Source: Mycogone perniciosa (Eukaryota; Ascomycota; Sordariomycetes; Hypocreales; Hypocreaceae). From it: a DNA stretch of 64,000 bases. Positions 23,648 to 35,464 of this stretch are shown piece after piece (within the stretch, counting starts at the first letter, position 1; each line of letters starts with the position of its first letter). Location: NCBI GenBank assembly GCA_025331125.1, contig JAOALB010000034.1, positions 186,001 to 250,000 of the forward strand. The letters are read 5' to 3'. A program made the translations under genes and the position numbers. Under the pieces are notes generated by a model. It was not told the origin of the DNA. It was given only the letters and a program-made list of their open reading frames with translations, and did no database searches.

Positions 23648-25202
23648 TTAATTTCCAGTTTCTGCCGTACCTGATTTCCTTTTTTGCCCACATAGTCCAC
23701 AAATGCCGCAGTCTTCAGAGTTCATATATGCTGTGTTTATACATGATGCATGAGAGCATTGCCATGCACCTGGCGTCTGGGACGGACTGAGAACATTGGA
23801 GCACATGGTGCAGGTAACGGCCCCGTCAGCATTAGCAAAAGAGCACGTCGAACAATGATTCGTTGCCTCTTCGCATGTCTGGGATCCAGCTGGTGGGACT
23901 GTGATGGGTCTTTCCTCCGCCTTTGGGAGGCGATCATGCTGACCTGTATCCGACTCATCCAACCTAGCCGGAGTTGCTGGCTTGAGGAGTGGAATATCAG
24001 AGAGTTTTGGTGAATTCTCGTAGTTTTCACCCTCGGGTTTGATGAATGTTTCCTGGTCTTCCTCCTGCTTAACTGATCGCCGAGATGTGCTCATTGAAGA
24101 AACGGTGTTCAGCAATTCAGGCGACGCTCTCTTGAACCTCTTGAACCCCTTGAACCCCGTATTGCCAAATATATTCTGTAATTCATCCAGTTCCGTTTTC
24201 GCCTCTTGGTCATCCACGTTTTCGTCCTCGCACACCTTCACCAAGCCCCTTCCATTTTTATCCACAAGCCTGGCGCCGTCGATATCGACGGCATCTTTGG
24301 TATCTTGCAAATCGCCACTTTCGTAGTCACTTGTATCATCTGAATCCGTCTCTTCCCCTTTGTTAATCTCTGACTTATCGTCAGTGTTTTGCTCGAAACG
24401 GGCCAACGCCGCTGCAGCACGAAGCTCCCGGCCTCTTGCACTGCTTGCCACCCTCGGCTTAGCCTGGACGCGTTTGCCTTTTTCCAACTTAACCTTGACT
24501 TCGTCGTCTGCGCCGAGTGCCATGCCATTTTTGCCAAACTTCTTTTCTATCCTCCGTTCTTTTCTCTCTTGATATGTCAGAACTGGCTTTGTCTTTCTTT
24601 TCCCCTTCCGAGAGCGGTATGTGCCGCCGCAGAGATGCTCCGGAAGCACTTCGTCTGCTCGTACGAGATTCCTCTCCCATTCTTCAGCCCCTAATCTGGT
24701 TCCTCTGCCCCAGATACCATCGCCTTTGTAGCCCTTTAACCATAGGCCCTGCATCTGCGCAGCATATTGATTCCGCACTGCCCAGAAGGCCCGTGAGTGG
24801 TTCATCTGTTTGCAATGAGCCAGCTCATGCATCATGACCATCTGAACATAGTTGAACGGGAGCCAACGACCACTCCCCGGTGACTTGAGAACCAGCTGAA
24901 TGACCTCGCCGGCATTAAAGTTACGGCCAACAAATTCCCTATTTGGAGGGAACTCTTCCAAGGACATGACATGAATGTGGTGTTCACGCATGATCGGGAC
25001 TGGCGTGCTGTCAGCGTGAGTGCTCATGTGTGTTGATGAATGACTGAAGGGATTCACGTATCGACTTACGGCATTGCGCGGCAATTCTTTCCAAAAAGCC
25101 CTGGGCGGTTTTCTCGTCTGGGCCTTTCAGTGGTTTTATGAAGACTATATGGGGGTTTAGCTGGGATTGCTTCGCATTCAGTCTTTGGATCCCGATCGGC
25201 AT
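23648..25202 (-). CDS. Wss1-like WLM-domain metalloprotease with zinc fingers, 494 aa
   Basis: Minus-strand exons are 25202-25070 and 24999-23648, joined across a 70-bp intron (donor GTAAGT). The start MPIGIQRLNAKQSQLN gives the usual WLM N terminus. The WLM domain covers about residues 1-180 and holds the zinc-protease motif H-E-L-A-H (102-106) with a third His at 112 (HELAHCKQMNH). A long acidic, probably disordered region follows. Near the C terminus is a RanBP2-type zinc finger (C-x2-C-x10-C-x2-C in CSTCSFANADG...) and a second similar Cys motif (WQCSHASC...CGICGLCG). Yeast Wss1 and metazoan SPRTN are DNA-dependent proteases that degrade DNA-protein crosslinks; the fingers usually mediate DNA or ubiquitin/SUMO contact. 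Family assignment is strong; two C-terminal fingers and the long middle region make it much larger than yeast Wss1. A truncated frame starting at 25084 without the intron would lose the first strands of the domain. Confidence 0.9.
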
Positions 25203-26024
25203 TTTGGTAGAAAGAGGGACGCGAAGGAGTAGTATATGATGGTGGATGCGATGGATTTGGAGAGATGAGGCGTGAATCAAATAACGGGGCTATGTACCTA
25301 GGTACTCCGTGCTTTCCAAACTGTCTTGCCAACAAGGGGTTGTCGTTCCCTTCCATCCAAATAACGTCACGCGTTCATCCGCGATATTAAAACCCACCAC
25401 CAATTCTTGCAACATGATAATCTTGTGCATTAGTTTCATTGTCAGTTGCCTGCTCATACCAATTCCATGCTGTCGTTGATTTAAGCTCAGGGTGACGTAT
25501 AGCGCCCCACTCACGTGCGTCTCAGAGATCTCACTAGAAGCCTCATACGACCCAACTATACTAGATAACGAATTGAATGATTTGAAGAGAGATGTTATTG
25601 GTGGCAGAGTACCGGGGGTATCCCTCCTCTATTGCCAGCTAATTAGTGGTGGATTTAGCCTGAACTTCACTCAAGCAAGTTGAGAGAACACCCCTATTCT
25701 TTAATCCTGACTTCTGAAAGGCTTGCGTCTATTGAAGATCTGAAGACGGCGCTGCTTGTGCAGAGGCGAGAGTAGGTATGAACATCATACTAGCAGTAAT
25801 CGGGGGCAGTGTTAGGAGGACCAACGTACACCGACGGAATTTCCTCAATGGGTCAAGGTGCAAGTTGAAACGTATAACAAGCAAGCTGCTAAAAGGAAGG
25901 TCGTCAATTCGTAGTATATGGTATCTAATATCTAACATGCCAAACTCCGGCTCCTTTACGAAGTGCCCTGGCAACCGCTATGCAACCCAAAGTCAAATGC
26001 CTCCCCACCCAGAGTAAGTTCCAT
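25203..26024. other. Intergenic region between WLM protease and sulfate permease genes
   Basis: 822 bp holding the promoter of the WLM protease gene and the 3' end of the permease gene, both transcribed to the left. A GTACTCCGTG element (25301-25310) overlaps a TACCTAGGTA palindrome (25294-25303) about 95 bp upstream of the protease start. No further gene is supported. Confidence 0.5.
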
Positions 26025-28575
26025 TCAATGGCCCGTTGCTCTCACCTCTTGTCTAGCCTCTACATTTGCAATGGCGCTCTGCAACGCACTCGTCAAATCT
26101 GCATGGAACAGGGGATGATCGAGCCCCCTAATCACAGCCCCCTTGCGTTTATGCTTCAGTTCTGGCGTTGCTCCTTGTTTCTCCAAAACACTGCTCGATG
26201 GAGTGACGACTTCCTCCTCATCCACGCTGGTTTCTTCCTTTGGCATTTCCTCGTCCACTGGCCGTAGGACCTTCATGGATTCTCGTCTGATAGCATACTC
26301 CTCTGCAGCCGCTGCAGCCGAATCATTTCCACCAATTTCTGCAACGCTGAAGATGGACTTCCATCTGTGTGGAATGTCATCTAAAGGCTTCGTAGGAATA
26401 CCAAAGCCTCCGGCAACAAGGGCTCGCCTGGTCCATCGATTGTTGATGCATGCAAAATGCCAGTCCACGATGTCCGGGGATGCGTACGAGTCGAGCTGAT
26501 TGCGAATATCGATCAGGCGCTGGACGGAGGTGACATCCACATTGTTGACAGAGCTAAAGTCGAGGATGATGGCCTTTAAGGTGGATTTTTGGCCATGTTC
26601 TGGTTCCTCTCGCGCTTTTCCAGGTTTTCTAGGCCCAGGATTGTTCCATGGCCTATCCCCGTTCCGCTCAAACGTCTCGGAACTGGTTCGGCGCGTATTT
26701 TCGTAGACGTAGTTCGTCAGATAATCCAGGGTGAAGTTTGCGTTAGGGTAGTTGAACCCTTCTGAGAAACGATATATGAAGACTCCATCATATGGGTTCT
26801 CCAACTCCACCTCCGGGTTTGAACCATCTCCGTGGTTAAGGGGGAGGAAGATATTCCTGGCCGCATTCTTAGCCCTGTTGTCAAAGGTGCCATACTCTCC
26901 AATCAGCTGCCTATGATCATCTCCTATGATATGATCGCCAAGGACAGAGTGAACCTTGACCTTGCCGAGGAAACGCCCGCGCGCCTTCAAAATGCGGTAG
27001 ATGAGAATAGCGGCAGAAATGCATACAGTTGCGTACAGCCCATCTTCTATCTGTGCAAAGATACTGACAAACACACCGACCAAAAAGATGAGCACCTCGA
27101 AAGGAGACACTCTCCAAAATTGATACAGAGTGTTTGGGGTTGTAATAAGATCGCCAACAGCGTGAATAATAACGGCTGAAAGGACGGCACTTGGAATATA
27201 GTAGAAAACTGTTGTCAAAAAGTACGTGGCCAAAAGTACCACGGCTCCTGTGATGATTCCCGAGGCGGGTGTGCGGATACCGGCTTTTGCTGCTATGCTT
27301 GTGCGAGAAAATGACCCTGTACTGGGATATGCGCCTAGGAAGCAGCCTAACATGTTGGTCATGCCGATGGCCACCATTTCTTGCGACGGATCGATTGTGT
27401 AATTGTTGACTCTTCCAAAGGACTTGGCGATGGCAACGTGCTCCACCAACATCACAATAATACCGGCGGGCAGATGACTCGCAAAACTTGAGATGATACC
27501 GTTATTCATTTCAGGAATACCCGCGTTCTTGAAACCTAGTTATGTTATTGTCAGATAGGTCGCATGAAGTTTCAAGAGAGAATATAGGGAAGTGCTCACC
27601 CTTTGGAACAACTCCTAGGACATGGAAGAGCGGGTCTTTTCGGCCCCTATTGACCAACCAACTCACCAGAGTATATAGCAAGATCACAAAAACTGACCGC
27701 ATGGTATTGGTAAAGAAAACGATGCGCTTATGGGCAGGAAACCTCTCAGCAGACTGTGTCAGGATGTAGCGGATGAGGTAGAGGAAGAAGAGGGCAGTGA
27801 GGCCAATGGCAGCATCGAGCTTGGTTTCTGGTAGATGCTTGAGAGTGTTGATGATGACCCTGTAGGGCGGGTCTCGGTTTGAAAAGCCTGTGACGCCGAG
27901 AAGAGCAGGGAGTTGGCTCACAGCAATAGTGATGGCGGAGCCAGTCATGAAAGCGGATAAGGAGGTAAGAGAGATGAGATCGACAATCCAACCAAGACGA
28001 AGGAGGCCAAGTCCGAGAACTATACTCCCTGTAATGATGGAAAATGCTGTAGCGATAACATGGGCAGGGTATGTTTGGTGGCCTGAAGCATTCACATCTT
28101 GTACCACGGTTCCCACCACTGTAGACAAGACAGCCACAGGACCTATTGAGATATCCTTGGAGGTACCAAAAATCCAGTAGGTTGCGGGGCCAATGACTGA
28201 CGAATATAGGCCAAACTGAGGCTCCAGAGTAGCCAGTGAGGCATACGCCATGGCTTGAGGCACTAGGACAGCACCGACTGTAATACCAGCCACGACATCT
28301 CCAGCCAGCCACTGGAGATTGTAGTGGAAGATCCACTGGAGGAAGGGGAATAGAGATTTGGCATAGTAGTATGTCTCGGTGCGTGAAGGCAACTGGTCAT
28401 GAAGCCACTCAGCTGTCGTTGGTAGACCTTCGATGAAACTGTCAGTCGTTCGAGTTGATATGATAGTCTCTCCTCTGGTAGTGAGATCATCATTATCCTG
28501 ACCATTTTGGCCCTCGAGTTTGATTCCGAGGACTTTGGCCAATCCATGGCCAAGTTTGGTTGAAGCCCTGGTCAT
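26025..28575 (-). CDS. SulP family sulfate permease with STAS domain, 828 aa
   Basis: Minus-strand exons are 28575-27600 and 27535-26025, with a 64-bp intron (donor GTGAGC, junction reading VVPKGFKNAGIPEMNNG). A cytosolic N-terminal tail precedes a membrane domain of a dozen or so segments starting around residue 90 (WLAGDVVAGITVGAVLVPQA, the classic SulP signature region). The C-terminal STAS domain (about residues 590-740) includes AIILDFSSVNNVDVTSVQRL. Family members move sulfate (with H+) across the plasma membrane for assimilation to cysteine and methionine; fungal orthologues are Sul1/Sul2 and SutB/cys-14. The substrate is inferred from the family. A GTGAGA at the very end of the frame could be an alternative donor, so the last few residues are uncertain. 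Confidence 0.92.
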
Positions 28576-30851
28576 GGTTATGACAGGTATGAAATTCTAT
28601 AAGTAAAAAGACGAGGAGTTCTATCCAACAGGTTGAACAGAGAGCAAAGGAAAATAATATCTAGAGAACCCGAATAGGTGAAAATGAGATACGTTGTTCT
28701 AGCACGCCATCTTCTTCTTATTTGTTTCAGAGACGATCGGGCCCTCGGTTGTTCTCACTGGGAGCGACAACGATGGCGATGACCCGGCTTGGCGTGATGG
28801 CAGTGGCGGCGCAACCACACGATGAGCAACCCCCAAGCATCGGCTGAAGGGATCAGGGTAAGACGATCTTAGTCTGTGGGGGAAGGGAGCGTTATCCTGT
28901 TAGAAACAGTCTAATATGTAGGGAGAGTCTCGTGAGCTTGGTGAGGGGTGTTCTGGATGGTAGTTGGCGGAGGCTATCGGAGGGATGTGTTGGAGTTGGA
29001 GTTGGAATATATGAGAATATTGCGTGATATTCGTCGAAATGCAAAGATGAAGGACTGAATTTTTATCATGGGCAGGAAGACAAGGGTGAGGTTCATACGA
29101 ATAGGTGTAAGCCGAAGGTCCGTCAACGGAAGTCGGGCACTTTTAACTAGATGAGCAATAAAAGGGAAAGAATCCCCACAGTGACTGGAGAGATCCATCA
29201 TTGCTTCCTTCATTCCATTTTCATTGGGGTTCATAAGCAGAGCCTGCGCGCACGCAATCCGATGGTCGAAGTCAGACAGCGGGAGCCAAAGGCGGCTCTT
29301 TGGGGGCCATGACAACATCGGCGCTTGACCTCCCCCCACAAAATGCCCCAATGTGACCATGTCGCAATCAAGCCTATGCTCTTTGTGGCAGTAGCTTGAC
29401 GTCTTTCTACCAACCACTGGTATTGGAGGCTTCTGATGCCATCGCTTTCACGTCGAAATTGTAGGCATGATAATATCATGTGTCCGTACGGAGGGGTATA
29501 AACGACGGACTTGCAGGCACTATTAGTATAACCCAACTTGCTTCGTACAAGTGGTAAATATTCATGTATGTGTATACATAAAGTATGCCCGCGTGCTGCA
29601 TTCCAAACGTTAGCATTAAACGTTAGTATTAAACGTTAGTAATTCTCCAGACCTTCTCATCATTTGGCCCATGTTTTCCTCGTCTTACGACTAAATGCTT
29701 TTCGATGATGCTTTGTAGAGCACATTCTTGCTCTCTTGTCATAGAGCTATTATTAGAAACATTTTTATGAGACGAAAGCCTCCGGATCGGACGGAACGGA
29801 ACGATCTGTCTTGGCAGATGGACCTCACTCTCGAGATGCTGCCATCAATACGGAGGAATGGTGGTCCAACGCCACCATGTCGAGTTACTCCTTATTAGCC
29901 GTCGTAGATGCACTGTCTAGAACCAAAGATAAAGTGTTGAGATGCTTCCTTTGAAACCAAAAGTCTCAGAAGCATTGAACATTGACCGGATGCTGGTGGG
30001 TGGTATCTCCAGCCGACATTGCCCTTCCTTTTCTGGGGGTTAATACATTGTGAATCTGAGCAGGATTTCTAGCCCTTCTGACATGTCTCATTCGGCCGTG
30101 AACGTCGAGTCTCGGCCACGCCTTGTCGTATAATGTGGCGTACTAGTAGTCGAGTCACATAGGTATGCTTGTATAAGTACTTACAAAAGGAGAAGAAGAA
30201 ACGACGAATTCGCGTCGCAGATGTGAGCCTCGATCTTCCACAGCCTTCAGAGGAGGTAATCTGACAATGCTTGATGTTTGAGATGGTGAGAAACTGTGAG
30301 AAGGGGGAGTTGATGTTTCTCCAGGTGTGATCGGATCTTCGAGGCCCCGATGTTCCGATATTGCGCCAAAGGGCAGGGCTATCCATACCAACCAACCCAA
30401 TCTGGGGAGAGTCTTGTTTCCCTTAACGAGGGGAAAAAATAGGAATGAAGACATCTTTTCTCCAACGGCTGCTCCAACGGAATTGCATGCACATTAACGC
30501 CTCAAGTGCAGCAAACATGCGATGCAGGCGGACATACGAAGTACAAACGCAGTCTGGCGTACGCCTTGCATCATCGGTTGACCCTTCACAGCCTACTGGA
30601 CGATGTACCATAGCTGGGTACTCCGTAGTAGGAGTCGCAACATCTTGCATGTATGCAGCAGCCACACAGCAGCCCAGCCTCCCTCCCCATAGCTTCACCC
30701 GACACCAACTCACCACTCACCCCAACAGCCGCACGGCGCACAACGAACCCTCCACAAGTCTGAGCCAGTTGCTTTTCTGAACCGACTCAGATCCTCAAAC
30801 ATCCAATCCAGCCAGCCCTTTTCGTAGCTATCGTGTTGGCTACCCGCAGAC
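28576..30851. other. 2.3 kb divergent intergenic region
   Basis: Contains the promoters of the sulfate permease (left) and Bub2-type (right) genes. No convincing gene is seen on either strand. It holds a 13-bp tandem repeat (29605-29643), a variant GTCCGTACGGAGG near 29486, and TACTCCGTAGTA at 30619-30630, about 220 bp before the Bub2 start. Confidence 0.5.
29605..29643. repeat. 13-bp tandem repeat, three copies
   Basis: Three consecutive copies of AAACGTTAGTATT (first copy AAACGTTAGCATT, last ending TAATT). Each contains the palindrome AACGTT. The array lies about 1 kb upstream of the permease start. Confidence 0.85.
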
Positions 30852-32327
30852 ATGCCCGACGCGAATCCACTGTTGCCCGCCTCGATCCAAGCCGATCTTC
30901 TCCAAGCCCCTTCATCACCACGAACGCATCGCGCGCTCCGGCGACTTCAATCCGCCCATGCCCTCGGGGCTAGGGCGGCGAGCCAGCAGACGTCGCTCAT
31001 CTCCCAGCAGCGCCGCGAGTTACAGCGCAATGCCTCGCCTCCAGGCAATTCTGCTTCGATAGGACGGTCGCGAGGGCGCGCCAACAGCGATGCCACGCCT
31101 CCGCCTCTTCATAGCATGAGTCCTGTCTCGGGCATCCGGCGTTCGGGCCTGAAGAAGCCGGTCTTTTCCCATGGCCATCTATCCTTGCAACAAATCATTC
31201 GCGATGGGCCTACGGACGGCGACTTTCTCGGCGCTCTTGAGAGCGCCAGGTGGAAGGTCGTTGATGAAGGTGTTAAAGCTGCCGAGGATGGAATGGTACG
31301 GTAGAGAAGCTCGTTGGCCTGGTCGTGAAGACAATTTGCTGATACTTGTGCCAGTCGACACTGAGGATATACGTTTGGCTAGTCCTTCTCGATGCCCCGA
31401 TCATGTCAACCGACGACTATCTGGCTCTCATTCACCGCGGAGCCTCTCCTGCCTACTCCAAGATCCGTAACGATACCTTCCGCACACTCACGACCGATCC
31501 TCTCTTCCGGCGACGGGTTAGCGAAGCAAGTCTGATACGACTTCTCAACGCCATTGCTTGGCAGCTTCATGACTCGAAAGAGGATGAGCGCCAAAGCCGC
31601 CCTGGCAGCAGTCATTCTTCACTACCTCCGAGGGAGGGCTTTGGAGGTAGCGTCTCCGGGCACTCCCAAACTAGTATGTTCTTCCGATGCCATAAAAGAC
31701 CCGAACCCCAAGTACGGATTCTAACTGCTTCTAGAATCTAGTGCGACTCTTGAACCTGGCGTGTATGTTCAGGGAATGAATGTCCTGGCTGCCCCATTTC
31801 TCTACGCTGCTCGCAGCGAGGCTGAAGCCTTCGTTGCGTTCCACTCCCTGTTAACCCGCGAATGTCCGGGCTACATTCGGGGCGCAATGGATGGCGTTCA
31901 TCGGGGTCTCGCCCTGGTTGACAAGGTCCTGGCTATTGTTGATCCTAAGCTCGGCATGTATCTAACGGCCAAGGGTTTATCGGCTGAAATCTATGCGTTT
32001 CCCTCTGTTTTAACACTCTGTGCTTGTACACCACCTCTACCAGAGGTGTTGCGTCTCTGGGATTTCCTTTTTGCCTACGGGCCGCACCTCAACATTGTCT
32101 GCATTGTGGCCCAGCTTACCATCATGCGTACTCAGATCCTCCAATCTCCAAGGTATTTAGTCTACTGTACATATCCAGGATGCAAATACTGACTTCAACC
32201 CAGCCCTAATAAACTTCTGCGCTCATTCCCGCAACTGAATGCCGACCTCATAAAGAGTGTCACAATCAGTATCATCAAGAAGATACCTGATGACGTCTAC
32301 GCCGAGATTGTTACTCACGCTCTTTGA
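30852..32327 (+). CDS. BUB2: Bub2-type TBC domain protein, 434 aa
   Basis: Exons 30852-31295, 31355-31673, 31735-32152 and 32204-32327 join in frame (GMSTLRIYVWLVLLD, TKSSATLEPGVYVQGM, QSPSPNKLLRSFP). An Arg/Ser-rich disordered N-terminal part of about 130 residues precedes the TBC domain. Both catalytic fingers appear present: the Arg in TLRIYVW and the Gln in YVQGMN. The C-terminal half (PEVLRLWDFLFAYGPHLNI) is the pattern I know from Bub2/Cdc16. Bub2 with Bfa1 forms the GAP for the Tem1/Spg1 GTPase at the spindle pole, holding back mitotic exit or septation. Yeast Bub2 is about 306 aa; the extra length is mainly the N-terminal extension and an insert after the first TBC helices. Oca5-like TBC proteins are the alternative, considered less likely. 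Confidence 0.85.
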
Positions 32328-33263
32328 AGCTCATGGAAGATGAGCGAAATAAACTCACGGCAAGTTTCTATGGGGTCGTAACCCCCAATGAGCGTTGGAC
32401 CTTTCAGAATGATAATCGTCTGTGCCTTGCCAAGGGCCCAGTCGATTTGAAAGCCACAAATGACGACCCAATATGATGACAACGCCGTTGCTTACTAGTA
32501 TACCGCCCTTCTGCCAGAATTCAGTTGGCATCGCCGGGCACAAGCCAGATAGATTATGGGGCCTGCGCGGCTAAAAAGTTGGTGGCTTCAAATAGGAGCC
32601 TCAATATATGAACCAGCGGCATTGGGGTCTACTAGACTTCCCAAATGTTGAGGAAGGAAGAGAGTATCGAATGGGTCCACACTACCAGTGAGGAAGAAAA
32701 GGGGTAATTCCAGAGGCAAAGGGCAGTCACGGCAGACAGAAAAGAAATGCCGAGTCGAGCCCTGATGAGTTGATGATTATGCTTTATGAGAAACGTTGGG
32801 AAGAGTAGATCGTCGTCGTGTCTATCTATCTATTCATGGCTAAAGACGATCGGGGTCACAGACAAATTAGGGTCACGTCGGATTCCATGTGAGGGATACG
32901 CATCATCGACGTTAACTGCTTCCTTCAAAGACGGCGTAACGACGTATGATATATTCAGTCCATTGTGTACTCTATGTGATCAATGCTACCAACATATGCA
33001 CCGTTGCTGCCCAATGCAGCATCTCTAGCTGCCAACACAGCTCTCACGCAAACGCCGATGTATCGATGCAAAACATTATTATACAAGATTCCTTCTCAAC
33101 AGAGGATGCTTCCCAGCGGCATCATTCATCATCCGAAACAAAACACTCGTTTCGCATGCACGTATTCAAGGTCCCAAGTCGCATCCAAAGTCATAATGCA
33201 GCGTGGTACAAGGTAAGACACTGCTGCAGATGTCTTTCGTTGGGCCACAGAGAGGAAGGTTCC
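32328..33263. other. Convergent intergenic region
   Basis: 936 bp between the 3' ends of the Bub2-type and PAQR genes. I see UTR-like sequence and no gene, tRNA or repeat of note. Confidence 0.5.
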
Positions 33264-34793
33264 TCAATAAGCAGGACAACCCCCTTCGGCTCGAAGGAAG
33301 GCATTGGAGAAAAACTGCTGCATAGCTGTGTAGTGGAAGAGAATACCGCCCAATACGGCAGCATGCCAGAGGTTGTGGCTACCTCCGATGTAGTCGAACA
33401 CGCCAGGAAACCATCGCTCGGGTATCTGGCTAGCATAGACAATGGCGCCACCGAAATACACCATGAGCGACTTGGTAATGGGTGAGTAAAAGTTGAGAAC
33501 AAAGTCTGGACCGTGGGTCAGGTAAAGCTGCAGCATAGGCATAAAGCCGGTTAGAGCGAGGCCAACAAAGAAGGCGACTCGGGCCCAGGCCATGTCAGCG
33601 CCGTTGAATTTCGGGTGCCAGGGTAGTATGACTCCTCCGGTACCCAGTAAAGCAGTAAGAGACATGTATGTCCAGCGGCTGATAGGATCACAGTAGAAAG
33701 CGGTATACTCGGTCGTCATGATGGAGGCGGCAATGAGGAGGGAGATGCCGGTGTAGTCAACGCAGGCGAACATAGAGATGGCATTTACGTCCGCAACGGC
33801 ATTCATGGTGTGCCAGATGGTGGAGCATACCAAAGTCAGACAGGCCATGATGAAGAAAATGCCAGCCACAACGACATCCGTCTTGGTGCTCATACTAAAG
33901 TTGGCGCTACTCGGGTAGAAGTAAAAGGCCACTGCCAGAACGAGAATAAGGCCGAGGGCATGTGACCAGATGTTGATGAATTCGTTGGATATATTGAAGG
34001 CAGACCTGACGCATTCCAGCTTGGTCTCTGCGAAGCGATATCCCTTCTTGATGTGTGGATTGTTTCTCCATGGAGTGGGCAGTTCATCGTACAACAGCAA
34101 ACCCCTGTGCCGCGCCAGCACGACGGCCTGTTGGATATGTTCCTCTAGAGACAGGGCAGCTCGCACGGCGCGTTCGATTCCCTCGTCGACGACGTGCCTT
34201 GCGCGCTCAATACTCTCATTTGCGACTCTTCGGCCCTCATCCATGAACGCCTCGGCAGCAGTGGCTGCATTCGCCAAGCTTTGCGCGCGGAACTTGTATG
34301 CGCGCGTTTCGAACTCGGCCAACATGTCCTCCAAGATGTCGATTCCTACACAGGCCTTTTCGTGAAGCGTTTCCGTAGCGGCCAACGTCTCCTGATATCG
34401 GCTTTCCAGTGTCTCAATCATGATGTGCAGTCTTCGGCGGCCAGCGCCGATGACGTCCTCGGACGCCTGAGAACATCGCGTGCGAACGGCCTGGAGGGTC
34501 GAGAATGCCCGCGAAATGCTGGAATCTTTGCCGAGATCGACATAGCTCTCGATGAAGTCCAGTCTTCGCTCCAGCTCAGAAAGGAACAGGTCCACCTTGA
34601 GCAGGAGACCTTCCTCGCTGTCCATGATCTGGCCGACCAGAGACTTTCTCCGAGGTATGAAGAAAGAATGGCGGCGGCGTCGCGCAGGCTGATGATCGTG
34701 GCGCACATCAGAGCCGGAGGCAGAGGCGACGGTGTTGCCATCATTGACATTAAAGCCGCATGCCGACGTGAGAGCCGTCGTTACATCAGCCAT
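33264..34793 (-). CDS. Izh3-type PAQR (adiponectin-receptor/hemolysin III family) membrane protein, 509 aa
   Basis: A single exon starting MADVTTALTSACGF. Residues 1-250 are cytosolic: a basic patch (RRRRHSFFIPRRKS), then mainly helical coiled-coil-like sequence. The C-terminal half has seven membrane segments with PAQR signatures: SNEFINIWSHALG before TM1, FACVDYTGIS near TM3, and HNLWHAAVLGGILFHY at TM7, giving the zinc-site Asp and His residues expected of the family. Yeast Izh proteins affect zinc and sterol homeostasis, and Izh3 has this large soluble N-terminal extension. Zinc-related function is family inference; the ligand is unknown. It shares a 1 kb divergent promoter with the THOC5 gene, loaded with GTAC-joint elements. 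Confidence 0.88.
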   Translation of the reverse strand: MADVTTALTSACGFNVNDGNTVASASGSDVRHDHQPARRRRHSFFIPRRKSLVGQIMDSEEGLLLKVDLFLSELERRLDFIESYVDLGKDSSISRAFSTLQAVRTRCSQASEDVIGAGRRRLHIMIETLESRYQETLAATETLHEKACVGIDILEDMLAEFETRAYKFRAQSLANAATAAEAFMDEGRRVANESIERARHVVDEGIERAVRAALSLEEHIQQAVVLARHRGLLLYDELPTPWRNNPHIKKGYRFAETKLECVRSAFNISNEFINIWSHALGLILVLAVAFYFYPSSANFSMSTKTDVVVAGIFFIMACLTLVCSTIWHTMNAVADVNAISMFACVDYTGISLLIAASIMTTEYTAFYCDPISRWTYMSLTALLGTGGVILPWHPKFNGADMAWARVAFFVGLALTGFMPMLQLYLTHGPDFVLNFYSPITKSLMVYFGGAIVYASQIPERWFPGVFDYIGGSHNLWHAAVLGGILFHYTAMQQFFSNAFLRAEGGCPAY

Positions 34794-35064
34794 GGTGGTG
34801 GCTAGAATGGCTTTTCCAGGGTTCTGGGTTTCTGTTGGTGAGCCTGGCGAACCGTCTTACATCAGGCACGAGCTGAAGGAGTGGTGGATGATTGATTGGT
34901 TGAGGCCGCCAAAATGAGGCGAAGAATGGCTTTCTTGATAGGTAGTTCGTACGGAGAGAAACGCTGCTGATCGGGCAGTGTAGTGTGGAGGATTGTGATG
35001 ATGCGCCCCAACAGTTCAACGTCTGGGTCTGGGAAGGATGGGCAGTGGGGAGTATGTGCTAGTG

Positions 35065-35194
35065 GTACTTCGTACTCCGTAGGGATATGCAGAAGAGCGG
35101 CCCATCAAGGTGAAAGGTGCAGTAGTACGGAGTAGTAGCACTAATACATAGGTAGTACTCCGTACTCGTATGTATATAGTACTCCGTACTCCGT
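35065..35194. repeat. GTAC-joint element cluster in the bidirectional promoter, left half
   Basis: GTACTTCGTACTCCGTA (35065-35081), TACGGAGTA (35126-35134), GTACTCCGTAC (35155-35165) and GTACTCCGTACTCCGT (35179-35194). Direct head-to-tail units and a reversed single unit are both present. Confidence 0.85.
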
Positions 35195-35329
35195 GGTGGT
35201 AGCAGCTTCGTATGATGCTTCAGATCCTGCCCAAGTGCGTGCCATTGACAGAAGAAGATAGAGTAGCGAGCCGGAGATCAGCAACAAGGGGCGGGTGATA
35301 TATTTATTTATTATCGTTAATCGGACTAT

Positions 35330-35464
35330 TACTCCGTAGTACGGAGTATGTACTGCTTACTAGTATTACTAGTATTACTATACTGCAAAATACGGAGCAC
35401 TCGGACAAGTAGTAAATTATTACCCCATATCCGCATGTACGAGTATGTACTCCGTGCTCCGTAC
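35330..35464. repeat. GTAC-joint element cluster in the bidirectional promoter, right half
   Basis: At 35330-35348, TACTCCGTA and TACGGAGTA form an inverted pair separated by one G. At 35448-35464, TACTCCGTGCTCCGTAC has one joint changed from GTAC to GTGC. Tandem ACTAGTATT copies lie between them. Confidence 0.85.

Noticed and set aside
25011..25280. Separate 89-residue protein upstream of the WLM protease
   Set aside because: Its MPIGIQRLNAKQ segment is the true N terminus of the protease, joined by the 25000-25069 intron.
30445..30780. 111-codon frame upstream of Bub2
   Set aside because: It ends in the Bub2 promoter, contains a GTAC element and shows no domain.
33264..34793. Hemolysin-type toxin
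   Set aside because: The hemolysin III family name is historical; the PAQR signatures and Izh3-like N terminus indicate a receptor-like homeostasis protein.
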